Positions 6,559 to 13,268 of a DNA stretch of 13,325 nucleotides are shown here, piece by piece (the first letter of the stretch is position 1; every line of letters starts with the position of its first letter). The DNA lies in NCBI RefSeq assembly GCF_900541605.1, contig NZ_UQKJ01000056.1:1-13325 (forward strand), in the 5' to 3' direction. The DNA is from an uncultured Dialister sp. Its GTDB lineage: Bacteria > Bacillota > Negativicutes > Veillonellales > Dialisteraceae. A program made the position numbers and the translations under genes. The notes beneath the pieces were generated by a model. It had not been told where the DNA came from. It searched no databases and saw only the letters and a list, made by a program, of their open reading frames with translations.

Positions 6559-7983
6559 ATGGAATTTGATTACATGGCTTTGCTGAATTCACTGGATAGT
6601 TTTATCTGGGGACCGCCGCTTTTGGTCCTGCTGGTCGGGACAGGCATACTCCTCACGGTGAGACTGAAGCTCCTGCAGGTGTTCAAACTGCCGAAGGCGC
6701 TTCGCCTCATCTTCAAGGCACAGAATGCCGGCAGCGGTGATATTGATTCTTTCAAAGCTCTTTGTACCGCACTTTCTGCTACCGTCGGCACCGGCAATAT
6801 CGTCGGTGTGGCTACAGCCATTGCAGCCGGCGGCCCGGGCGCTATTTTCTGGATGTGGCTTGCCGCATTCTTCGGAATGGCTACCAAGTATGCAGAAGGT
6901 CTCCTGGCTGTCAAGTATCGTGAAGTGGACGACAAAGGTGAAATCGCCGGCGGCCCCATGTTCTACATCAAGAACGGCATGGGAGAAAAGTACAAATGGC
7001 TGGGCGCCCTCTTCGCCGTCTTCGGTGTCCTGGTTGCCTACTTCGGTATCGGTACCTTTGCCCAGGTGAACTCCATTGTGGATATCACAAAGATGACCAT
7101 CGGACTGGATCCCATGTGGACCGCCATTATCCTGACTGTACTGGTTGCAGCCATTACCCTTGGCGGACTTCAGTCCATCGCCGCAGCCGCTTCGAAAATC
7201 GTTCCGGCCATGGCAGTGATTTACTTCGTTTCTACCGTTGGTGTCCTGATTTTCTTCGCAGACCAGATTCCTGCAGCTATTGAAACTATTATTTCCAATG
7301 CATTCACTGGCACCGCAGCAGCCGGTGGTTTCCTCGGATCCACCATGATGCTGGCTATGAGAAATGGTATTGCCAGAGGCGTATTCTCCAATGAGTCCGG
7401 CCTCGGCTCTGCTCCTATCGTAGCAGCTGCTGCCAAAACAAAGTGGCCTGCTGAACAGGGTCTGATTTCCATGACCGGTACCTTCATCGATACCATCATT
7501 ATCTGCACACTGACCGGTCTCACCATCGTCGTTTCCGGCGAATGGCTCAATGGATTGAACGGTGCTGCCCTTACCAACGCAGCGTTCAAAGATGCATTCC
7601 CCGCTTTCGGTGGATACATGCTCATGATTGGCCTGGTACTTTTCGCATTCACCACCATCCTCGGATGGAACTACTACGGTGAACGGTGCATGATTTACCT
7701 GGTGGGCACCAAGGGAATCCTTCCTTACCGTTTGATTTTCATCGCCCTCGTTGCGAGTGGCGCATTCCTGAAACTCGAAGCCATCTGGGTTCTGGCGGAT
7801 ATCGTCAATGGACTCATGGCTATTCCAAACCTGATTGCCCTGCTGGCTCTGTCCGGTGTGGTGGTAAGAGAAACTGCCAAGTATTTTGACCACCTGAAGA
7901 CAGGCAAGGACTACGAAGAATACGTAGACCAGGATCCCAGCAAGGCCGTGAAGACGGAAGTCTCCGCAGATGCGGAAGACTGA
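6559..7983 (+). CDS. Alanine/glycine:cation symporter (AGCS family), copy 1
   Basis: A 474-residue inner-membrane symporter that uses a sodium or proton gradient to take up glycine or alanine. Around 11 hydrophobic segments are visible. The AGCS signature spans residues 75-100: TVGTGNIVGVATA followed by GGPGAIFWMW and the helix with FFGMATKYAE. A second conserved stretch, RGVFSNESGLGSAPI, lies at about 274-288. The C-terminal tail is acidic. The start at 6559 is chosen because a GGAGGG ribosome site lies at 6542-6547; the in-frame ATG at 6505 falls inside the attenuator hairpin. The glycine riboswitch upstream supports glycine as a substrate. By eye, codon choice looks closer to that of highly expressed genes than in the SGNH pair (fewer CGG, more GGT and GCT). 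Confidence 0.96.
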   Translation: MEFDYMALLNSLDSFIWGPPLLVLLVGTGILLTVRLKLLQVFKLPKALRLIFKAQNAGSGDIDSFKALCTALSATVGTGNIVGVATAIAAGGPGAIFWMWLAAFFGMATKYAEGLLAVKYREVDDKGEIAGGPMFYIKNGMGEKYKWLGALFAVFGVLVAYFGIGTFAQVNSIVDITKMTIGLDPMWTAIILTVLVAAITLGGLQSIAAAASKIVPAMAVIYFVSTVGVLIFFADQIPAAIETIISNAFTGTAAAGGFLGSTMMLAMRNGIARGVFSNESGLGSAPIVAAAAKTKWPAEQGLISMTGTFIDTIIICTLTGLTIVVSGEWLNGLNGAALTNAAFKDAFPAFGGYMLMIGLVLFAFTTILGWNYYGERCMIYLVGTKGILPYRLIFIALVASGAFLKLEAIWVLADIVNGLMAIPNLIALLALSGVVVRETAKYFDHLKTGKDYEEYVDQDPSKAVKTEVSADAED

Positions 7984-8076
7984 TGGAGTCTCTGTCAGGT
8001 CAATATATTTACATATTATTTCCTGTCGGAAAGGTTTTCCCATTTTCCTTCCGCCTGGATTAATATGACACCCCAT

Positions 8077-8172
8077 CCGGCAAAGGGCACTCCGGTGAGA
8101 AAGCCCTCCTAAACTATCTCGTCGGAGAGTGCCGGGCTCCGGGGGCTGTCCCCAGAAAACAGCTTCCGGAGC
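8077..8172. other. GC-rich structured element of unknown type
   Basis: The gap 7984-8344 has no gene. Within it, GGCACTC (8086-8092) pairs with GAGTGCC (8127-8133), and GCTCCGG (8136-8142) pairs with CCGGAGC (8166-8172) around a symmetric internal loop and CTGT/ACAG (8146-8149 with 8159-8162). An alternative helix CCGGCA (8077-8082) with TGCCGG (8130-8135) would compete with the first. No T run follows, so it is not a standard + strand terminator. A separate GNRA-type hairpin CAGGC-GAAA-GCCTG lies at 8226-8239. I do not recognise a known RNA family or a promoter here; a degraded insertion-sequence end is also possible. Confidence 0.4.
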
Positions 8173-8344
8173 GGAGGCCCTAATCTTCAAAAATGGATGT
8201 TCATAATAACATGTATGTATAGGATCAGGCGAAAGCCTGTGAATATATGCCGCATTGCACGGCAGGTCCCTGGAGGAGGAATTCAGATCTGTTTCCCGAA
8301 GGGAACCAAAAAAGCAAAATACGGTGGATGATGTACACTGAAAA

Positions 8345-8513
8345 ATGGCAGCGGAAAGGCTGCCTGCCGAAGGAGTAATACTATCAGGCGTTCAGAAGAA
8401 CACGAAACTGTGTACGGACACAACTCTGGAGAGTCCCATTCAATTGGGCGCCGAAGGTGTAAAGGGATTTCACCCGTAAATCCCGAATCTCTCAGGCAAA
8501 AGGACAGGGCTGG
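8345..8513 (+). ncRNA. Tandem glycine riboswitch 2
   Basis: Two glycine aptamers in the same arrangement as at 6284. Aptamer 1 (about 8345-8420) has GCCGAAGG (8366-8373) and TATCAGG (8382-8388) and closes with GGAC. Aptamer 2 (about 8423-8513) has GCCGAAGG (8450-8457), CTCTCAGG (8489-8496) and AAAAGGACAG (8498-8507). GGATGATG at 8326-8333 fits the kink-turn leader. Aptamer 1 is more divergent from consensus than aptamer 2 (TATCAGG where CTCTCAGG is usual). I could not find a convincing promoter immediately upstream, so partial read-through from symporter 1 is possible. Confidence 0.93.
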
Positions 8514-8556
8514 CAACAGGGTAACCCCCTCTGCATGCATGGATGCATACATACAT

Positions 8557-8611
8557 ACAACCGCCAGCCTCAGAAACCTTCACCAAGGGCCTGAGAACGG
8601 CGGTTGTTTTT
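8557..8611 (+). terminator. Riboswitch-controlled attenuator of symporter 2
   Basis: ACAACCGCC (8557-8565) pairs with GGCGGTTGT (8599-8607), and an inner helix CTCAG (8569-8573) pairs with CTGAG (8591-8595). The T run continues to 8611. It stands between riboswitch 2 and the symporter ribosome site, in the same position as the attenuator at 6482. Confidence 0.85.
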
Positions 8612-8654
8612 ATTCTCAGAAACAATACGGGTCAAGAGTAAGGGGGATATTATT

Positions 8655-10106
8655 ATGGACATGGCTGCAATCAACTCGCTAGTCAATACAATTGACGGCA
8701 TAGTCTGGGGCCCGGTAATGCTGGTGCTCCTCGTCGGTACCGGTGTGTACCTTACCTGCTTATTAAAATTCCAGACCTGGCGGAACCTGCCTTATGCAAT
8801 CCACAGCGTTCTTTCTAAAGAAGCCCGCACCACCAAGAGAGGCAAGGGCGATGTTTCTCCATTCTCCGCACTGATGACAGCTCTCGCTGCTACCATCGGT
8901 ACCGGCAATATCGTAGGCGTAGCTACCGCAATGTTCTCCGGCGGCCCCGGCGCCCTGGTGTGGATGTGGATTTCCGCATGCTTCGGCCTCACCACAAAAT
9001 TTTCCGAATGCATGCTTTCCATTAAATATCGTGAAGTGAATGCAAAGGGTGAAATGAAGGGCGGCCCCATGTTCACCATGAAGAATGGCTTCAAAAATAA
9101 AACGGCCGGCCGTACACTGGGCTTCCTCTTCGCACTGTTCGCTGTCATCGCTTCCTTCGGTATCGGCAACATGACCCAGGCAAACTCCATTTCCGGAGCT
9201 GTACAGACAGTCTTCGGTGTACCTCTTGAAGTCTGCGGCGTCATTCTTACCGTCCTGTCCCTGATCATCATCGTTGGTGGTATCAAGACAATTTCCAAAG
9301 TTTCCTCTGTCGTAGTTCCTGGCATGGCGGTCTTCTATATCATTGCTGGTGTCATCTGCATTCTTCTTAACATCCAGAACGTACCCCATGGCCTGTACCT
9401 GATTTTCATGATGGCCTTCGATCCGCAGGCTGTTGGCGGCGGCGTCCTTGGCACCATCACAGTTTCCGTTATGAACTCCATGCGTTACGGCGTTGCCCGC
9501 GGCTGCTTCTCCAATGAAGCGGGCCTCGGCTCTGCAGCTATCACCGCTGCCGCTGCTACCACCGATGATCCTGTCCGTCAGGGTTACATCAACATGACCG
9601 GTACTTTCTGGGATACCATCGTTGTCTGCACCATCACCGGTCTCACCATTGCTTCCTCCGGCGTCCTCGGAACCACCGATGCCGCAGGTACTCCTCTGAA
9701 AGGCATTGCCCTCACCATGGCAGCCTTCTCTACCAACATCGGTATCATTGGTACTTATATCGTAGCCATCGGCATCATCCTCTTCGCTTTCTCCACCATT
9801 CTCGGCTGGGAATATCACGGTGAAAAAGCATGGGAATACCTCTTCGGCACCCATAAGTACAATATGGTTTACAGAGTTGTATTCTCCCTGGTTGTTTATG
9901 TAGGCGCTACCCAGACCCTGGATCTGGTGTGGAACCTTTCCGATATTGCCAATGCACTCATGGCAATTCCAAACCTCGTTTCCCTGCTGGTGCTCTCTCC
10001 TGTAATCAAGGAAGAAGTCGTCCGTTTCCAGGGCGTCCTTGCTAAGGAAAAAGCTGAAAAAGCAGCTCTCGCTGCTAAAGAAGAAGGGGTCAAAGCTCAT
10101 ATCTGA
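8655..10106 (+). CDS. Alanine/glycine:cation symporter (AGCS family), copy 2
   Basis: A 483-residue paralogue of the gene at 6559. Residues 80-105 carry the family signature (TIGTGNIVGVATA and GGPGALVWMW), followed by the CFGLTTKFSE helix; RGCFSNEAGLGSAAI is the second conserved block. Differences from copy 1 include a longer cytoplasmic loop near residue 50 (KEARTTKRGKG) and a Lys/Glu/Ala-rich C-terminal tail. The start at 8655 has AAGGGGG (8640-8646) upstream; the in-frame TTG at 8604 is inside the attenuator stem and is rejected. ATG 8661 is a less likely alternative. It has its own glycine riboswitch and a strong terminator, so it is a separate unit. The two copies may differ in affinity, ion or alanine/glycine preference. 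Confidence 0.96.
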   Translation: MDMAAINSLVNTIDGIVWGPVMLVLLVGTGVYLTCLLKFQTWRNLPYAIHSVLSKEARTTKRGKGDVSPFSALMTALAATIGTGNIVGVATAMFSGGPGALVWMWISACFGLTTKFSECMLSIKYREVNAKGEMKGGPMFTMKNGFKNKTAGRTLGFLFALFAVIASFGIGNMTQANSISGAVQTVFGVPLEVCGVILTVLSLIIIVGGIKTISKVSSVVVPGMAVFYIIAGVICILLNIQNVPHGLYLIFMMAFDPQAVGGGVLGTITVSVMNSMRYGVARGCFSNEAGLGSAAITAAAATTDDPVRQGYINMTGTFWDTIVVCTITGLTIASSGVLGTTDAAGTPLKGIALTMAAFSTNIGIIGTYIVAIGIILFAFSTILGWEYHGEKAWEYLFGTHKYNMVYRVVFSLVVYVGATQTLDLVWNLSDIANALMAIPNLVSLLVLSPVIKEEVVRFQGVLAKEKAEKAALAAKEEGVKAHI

Positions 10107-10131
10107 GATACCCTTCCCGGCTGGGACATGA

Positions 10132-10188
10132 TGAACCTTGAAGGTTCACCTCCATATCGTTGTCCCCCCTCACTTCTCCGGAAGTGAG
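10132..10188. repeat. Two palindromes downstream of symporter 2
   Basis: TGAACCTT-G-AAGGTTCA (10132-10148) is a perfect palindrome, and CTCACTTC-TCCG-GAAGTGAG (10169-10188) is a perfect 8-bp hairpin flanked by TTGT and ACAA that can extend it. Neither has a T run. They lie between the stop codon and the strong terminator and may stabilise the 3' end of the transcript. Confidence 0.6.
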
Positions 10189-10194
10189 AAACAA

Positions 10195-10241
10195 CCCCTA
10201 TCCTGCTCCTCTGAATTCCGGCAGGATAGGGGATATTTTTT
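10195..10241 (+). terminator. Strong intrinsic terminator of symporter 2
   Basis: CCCCTATCCTGC (10195-10206) pairs perfectly over 12 bp with GCAGGATAGGGG (10221-10232), followed by ATA and six T. Confidence 0.92.
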
Positions 10242-10293
10242 GTATAAGATGGATATGCGGATATGTCTATAATTGGCGCATAAAGTTCATCGT

Positions 10294-10374
10294 GAATAAT
10301 CAGGAATGAGGAATCAGGAATTAGGAATTAGGAATGAGGAATGGTGGTAGCGGCGCACAAATTATTAGCGCCGC
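10294..10374. repeat. GAATNAG heptad tract with GCGGCGC hairpin
   Basis: Five heptads (GAATGAG, GAATCAG, GAATTAG, GAATTAG, GAATGAG at 10304-10338), preceded by a 10-bp variant GAATAATCAG (10294-10303). GGTGGTA follows, then hairpin GCGGCGC (10350-10356) with GCGCCGC (10368-10374). The hairpin is the one used as the ZIP terminator at 6030, but here it has no T run. The rest of the 10242-10721 gap holds no recognisable gene. Confidence 0.8.
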
Positions 10375-10595
10375 AAATCATATAATATCCTGATAATATC
10401 CCGGCTGCTCCTATCTATGGGGTGAGGCGGCGGAGGATGCCGCTCACCGGTATGTTTTGAAGGGTATGAAAGTCAGGGAAGCGCTGATTCATTTGCAGAG
10501 TCAGATTTTATAAGGGTTTTTATGCAATACTGCGTCATAAGCCAGCCAAAGATAAAAGGAAGGCAATTTAATGTGTAGAAAAAGCGTCAATTTGC

Positions 10596-10633
10596 GACTA
10601 TGTGCGAGTCCTATGCATGATTCGCACATAGTC
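10596..10633. repeat. Perfect 12-bp inverted repeat
   Basis: GACTATGTGCGA (10596-10607) and TCGCACATAGTC (10622-10633) are perfectly complementary around a 14-nt loop containing ATGCAT. Flanking GTCA and TGAC (10585-10588 and 10633-10636 region) can extend it with small loops. Read on the minus strand, a TTTTT follows about 15 nt later, so it could act as a distant terminator for the exporter gene, but the spacing is poor. Confidence 0.6.
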
Positions 10634-10690
10634 TGACATTAAGCGATCGCCATAGAGCCCGGCCGAAGCATTTCCATCTCCAAAGGGGCA

Positions 10691-10714
10691 CGGCAAAGCC
10701 GCGGAATCTCAACT
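10691..10714. repeat. Short hairpin and CTCAACT heptad remnant
   Basis: CGGC-AAA-GCCG (10691-10701) followed by CTCAACT (10708-10714). It matches the hairpin-then-CTCAAYT plan of 5033-5071 with a single heptad, and lies just beyond the 3' end of the minus-strand exporter gene. Confidence 0.5.
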
Positions 10715-10721
10715 CTATGAT

Positions 10722-12083
10722 TTACCCCCTCGTACTGCCCCGGTCCAGATTCGCGGCGTCTTTGGCGTCTGCCTTATTTTCCCCCCGCCGTTCCAGGAGG
10801 CGCTGGAGGTTCTTTCTCCGGGACCGTTCGATGTACTGGTGGGCGATGGCATCGGGCAGGGTAGCGCCCAGGGAGATGCCGAGGAGGATGAGCAGGGCTT
10901 CCACGCCGGTCTGGAAGGCCGTGAGGAGCTCAAACATATCGGCATGGCTGATATCGATAATGGCAAAGAGGAACCGGTACAGCAGCACCCCGGGAATCAG
11001 GGGGATAATGGCGGGAATGGTGACCACAAATACCGGGGCATGGAAGAAGCGGGAGGCGGTGAAGTAGAAAATAGAGAGCACCGCGGCGCCGAAGAAGGAG
11101 GCACTGGCCATGCCCATGTGGAAAGCAACCATAAGAATATCCCTGGTATCCACGGTCAGTATGGCGCCCAGGCAGGCGGCGAGGATATACCGTTTCGGCA
11201 CATTAAACATGATGGAAAATCCCAATGCCGCCATGGCCGCCGCCAGGGCCTGGGCGATGTACAGGGATTCCGGGGCAATGGGGACAGCGGTGAAACTGGG
11301 AACGTCCGTCATGCCTACAGCCCCGGCGATGCCGAATGTCATGGCCAGCATGATCAGTATGGTATGGGTGAACCGGGTCATGCCGGAGGTCAGGTAGTTA
11401 TTCAGGAAATCGTCTACCCCGTTGATGAGAGGCACCCCCGGTATGAGGGTCAGAGCGCAGGCCACGATGGGAAGGAAAGGATTGATGGCACCGGGCAGGT
11501 ACATGGTGAAGTAAGCCATGAGGGTGGCGGAAAAGGCAGAGGCCGCAATGGTGACGTACCCATTGATTTCCAGCCTTGTGCACAGGTATTTCACAAGGGC
11601 CCCTACGATGGCGGCCAGCATGGTATACAGCGCTTCAGCAGCGTGGCCGCCGAAGATAAGGCAGAACGAAGCGGAAGCCAGGCCGATGGCAAGGATGACC
11701 ATCCATTCCGGATAAATGCGGCTTCCGAAATTGTGGCGGATGTAGTCCAGGTGCTGTTTGAAGGTGCCGTAGGAATCATTCTTGTACAGGGCCTCCCAGC
11801 TGGCTTCACTGGTCTGGAGGATGGTGGTCATGTTTACACCGTGGCGGTAGCATTTGCGGAACATGGTGTGGGTCTTTTTCCCATCGTCCACGTTGATCAT
11901 GATGGTGGAGTAGGTGATATGAATCTGCACATCTTCCCAGTAAATACCGAGGCACGCAGCGGCCCGGAGCATATCCCGGACGATGCGCTTGCTGCCGGCG
12001 CCGCTTTCCATCATGAGCTGGCCGGTGTCCAGAATGAGTTTCATCTTATCCCGGATGGAAAGGGAAGAATTGGATATTGACAT
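10722..12083 (-). CDS. Threonine/serine exporter, ThrE family (fused YjjP-YjjB type)
   Basis: A 453-residue inner-membrane protein. The first 120 or so residues are a soluble cytoplasmic domain with the family-typical GQLMMESGAGSKRIVRDML segment (about 21-39). Then come about ten membrane helices in two blocks: residues 125-270 (with PFLPIVACALTLIPGVPLINGV) and 280-420 (with VTIPAIIPLIPGVLLYRF). The two LIPGV motifs mark the paired ThrE domains that are separate proteins (YjjP, YjjB) in enterobacteria. The family exports threonine and serine by proton antiport. The tail is a charged, Arg/Lys-rich cytoplasmic segment. The start has AAGAAGG about 9 bp upstream. It faces the symporters and likely has its own promoter, since a terminator lies between it and the upstream gene. 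Confidence 0.92.
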   Translation of the reverse strand: MSISNSSLSIRDKMKLILDTGQLMMESGAGSKRIVRDMLRAAACLGIYWEDVQIHITYSTIMINVDDGKKTHTMFRKCYRHGVNMTTILQTSEASWEALYKNDSYGTFKQHLDYIRHNFGSRIYPEWMVILAIGLASASFCLIFGGHAAEALYTMLAAIVGALVKYLCTRLEINGYVTIAASAFSATLMAYFTMYLPGAINPFLPIVACALTLIPGVPLINGVDDFLNNYLTSGMTRFTHTILIMLAMTFGIAGAVGMTDVPSFTAVPIAPESLYIAQALAAAMAALGFSIMFNVPKRYILAACLGAILTVDTRDILMVAFHMGMASASFFGAAVLSIFYFTASRFFHAPVFVVTIPAIIPLIPGVLLYRFLFAIIDISHADMFELLTAFQTGVEALLILLGISLGATLPDAIAHQYIERSRRKNLQRLLERRGENKADAKDAANLDRGSTRG

Positions 12084-12113
12084 GAATCAGGACCTTCTTG
12101 TGTATAAATAAAG

Positions 12114-12195
12114 AATTGAGATGTGAAAGTTGGGAATTGAGATCCCGCGGCAGATCAGTGGCTGATGACCCGGTTACCAGCCACTGATCTGCCGC
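12114..12195. repeat. TTGAG heptad tract and perfect 18-bp hairpin
   Basis: Heptads AATTGAG, ATGTGAA, AGTTGGG, AATTGAG (12114-12141) lead into GCGGCAGATCAGTGGCTG (12147-12164), which is perfectly complementary to 12178-12195 across a 13-nt loop. There is no T run on either side, so it is not a standard terminator. The junction ATCCCGCGG resembles 2816-2824, where a TTGAG heptad pair also meets GTCCCGCGG. The tract lies where the promoter of the minus-strand exporter must be. Confidence 0.8.
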
Positions 12196-12229
12196 AGGCC
12201 GCTGCTCTTTCCTGGCAGTTTTCCCAAGC

Positions 12230-12257
12230 AAAAAGACGGGCCTTTGCCCGCCTTTTT
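12230..12257 (-). terminator. Bidirectional intrinsic terminator
   Basis: CGGGC (12237-12241) pairs with GCCCG (12246-12250) over a 4-nt loop, and AAAAAG (12230-12235) pairs with CTTTTT (12252-12257) past one A-C mismatch. It works in either direction and begins about 10 bp after the stop codon of the minus-strand membrane protein gene. Confidence 0.88.
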
Positions 12258-12266
12258 CCCGATTCC

Positions 12267-13142
12267 TTAAAATTTGGAATTCTGTATGAAATCGATGTAG
12301 TCCTTGTACTGCTTGGCCATTTCATAGTCGTGAAGCGGGAAGCATTCCGTAATCCAGCGGATCAGGAGCCAGAGACAGCCAAAAAATACGAGGAACTGCA
12401 GGATTCTGTGAACAAAGGAATAGGATTTTCCGGATTTACGGATCCATTTCGGATCCAGGTGGTAGGCACTTTTGTAGATCCATTTGGCATACAGAATCAC
12501 ATAGATCACCTGGCCTACGGTCATGGCAAGAAGCCGGGGGACTCCGATATGATGCAGCAGGATTCTATGGAACCAATGCATGGGATCCGCCAGGGCAAAG
12601 AAGATTTCCCGGGCACTCATCATGATGCCCATGAACTCATAGTGGGTAATAAAGACAAAAGCACTGAATGAAAAGAAACAGACCACGCCAAGACAGATGA
12701 GGGTGGCCAGTTTTCGGCCCACATAAACCCGGCAGATCACATTCATGATAAAGAAGATGAGGAGCAGGGAACCGATGGAGGTCAGGAAATAGGGACTCAG
12801 GTGATTAAAGGCGGCATCGTGCATACCGTTCACTGCGTGAATCAGGACGTAGGGGAAAATCAGGATCCACGCGAAAAAGGGGATATACCCGATCCGCCAG
12901 AATGGGTGGAGCAGGCTCTTCCTCGTCATGAGCTGGGTAAAGAAAAGGAGGAGGAAACATTCTCCCATGTTCCTGCCAAACCGGTACCATTTGAAAAGCC
13001 CGGTGATGCCCAGGAAATCATAATAAGCGGTGACGATAGCAAGCAGCACAAAGGCGCTGAAGAAATAGATGAAAATTTCCTTCAGTGAAATTTCCTGCCA
13101 CCAGTCGGTGAGTTTCTCCTTTTCCTGCGCCAAGAACAGCAT
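12267..13142 (-). CDS. Polytopic membrane protein of unknown function
   Basis: A 291-residue protein with about seven hydrophobic helices (roughly residues 23-41, 58-72, 82-103, 115-138, 143-165, 197-220, 243-262), rich in Phe, Ile and Trp, with a charged C-terminal end. I do not recognise a family. The layout (five helices, a loop with HYEFMGIMMSAREIFFALAD, further helices, then an ECFPLHDYEMAKQYKDY stretch) faintly recalls the membrane domain that precedes the catalytic domain in EptA/LtaS-type sulfatase-fold enzymes, but no catalytic domain follows. The start at 13142 is chosen because GGAGAGG lies just upstream and a promoter lies beyond it; an in-frame ATG at 13202 falls inside that promoter. 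A terminator follows the stop, so it is monocistronic. Confidence 0.75.
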   Translation of the reverse strand: MLFLAQEKEKLTDWWQEISLKEIFIYFFSAFVLLAIVTAYYDFLGITGLFKWYRFGRNMGECFLLLFFTQLMTRKSLLHPFWRIGYIPFFAWILIFPYVLIHAVNGMHDAAFNHLSPYFLTSIGSLLLIFFIMNVICRVYVGRKLATLICLGVVCFFSFSAFVFITHYEFMGIMMSAREIFFALADPMHWFHRILLHHIGVPRLLAMTVGQVIYVILYAKWIYKSAYHLDPKWIRKSGKSYSFVHRILQFLVFFGCLWLLIRWITECFPLHDYEMAKQYKDYIDFIQNSKF

Positions 13143-13173
13143 ACTATCCTCTCCTGTATCATACTTCACTCTA

Positions 13174-13202
13174 AGTATAAAAGGATACCGGAATTCGGGC
13201 AA
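13174..13202 (-). promoter_or_regulatory. Promoter of the minus-strand membrane protein gene
   Basis: Read on the minus strand: -35 TTGCCC (complement of 13197-13202), a 17-bp spacer, and -10 TATACT (complement of 13174-13179). The leader would be about 25 nt, and the promoter excludes the longer reading frame that begins at 13202. Confidence 0.7.
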
Positions 13203-13233
13203 GAGGGGACTTTAGAAAGGCAAGATGCAGGGA

Positions 13234-13268
13234 AGTGAGAAGTGAGGAGTTAGGAGTGAGGAGTGGTG
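13234..13268. repeat. AGTGAGG-type heptad tract
   Basis: AGTGAGA, AGTGAGG, AGTTAGG, AGTGAGG (13234-13261), then AGTGGTG. It is the same class as 6000-6021, and the GTGGTGG end matches that after the tract at 10304. Unlike those, no GCGGCGC hairpin follows before the window ends. Confidence 0.75.

Noticed and set aside
8077..8140. c-di-GMP-I riboswitch (GCAAAG and CCTAAAC echoes)
   Set aside because: The helix order and the conserved tetraloop-receptor parts do not fit; only short words match.
8604..8654. Upstream TTG start for symporter 2
   Set aside because: It lies in the attenuator stem, and a good ribosome site precedes ATG 8655.
8410..8682. Open frame across the second glycine riboswitch and attenuator
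   Set aside because: It is explained by aptamer 2 and the terminator hairpin; no ribosome site.
10839..12080. Long + strand open frame opposite the exporter gene
   Set aside because: It is a Gly/His-rich shadow of the ThrE-family gene, with no ribosome site or recognisable domain.
13143..13202. N-terminal 20-residue extension of the minus-strand membrane protein
   Set aside because: The extension overlaps the predicted -10 and -35 elements, while GGAGAGG precedes ATG 13142.
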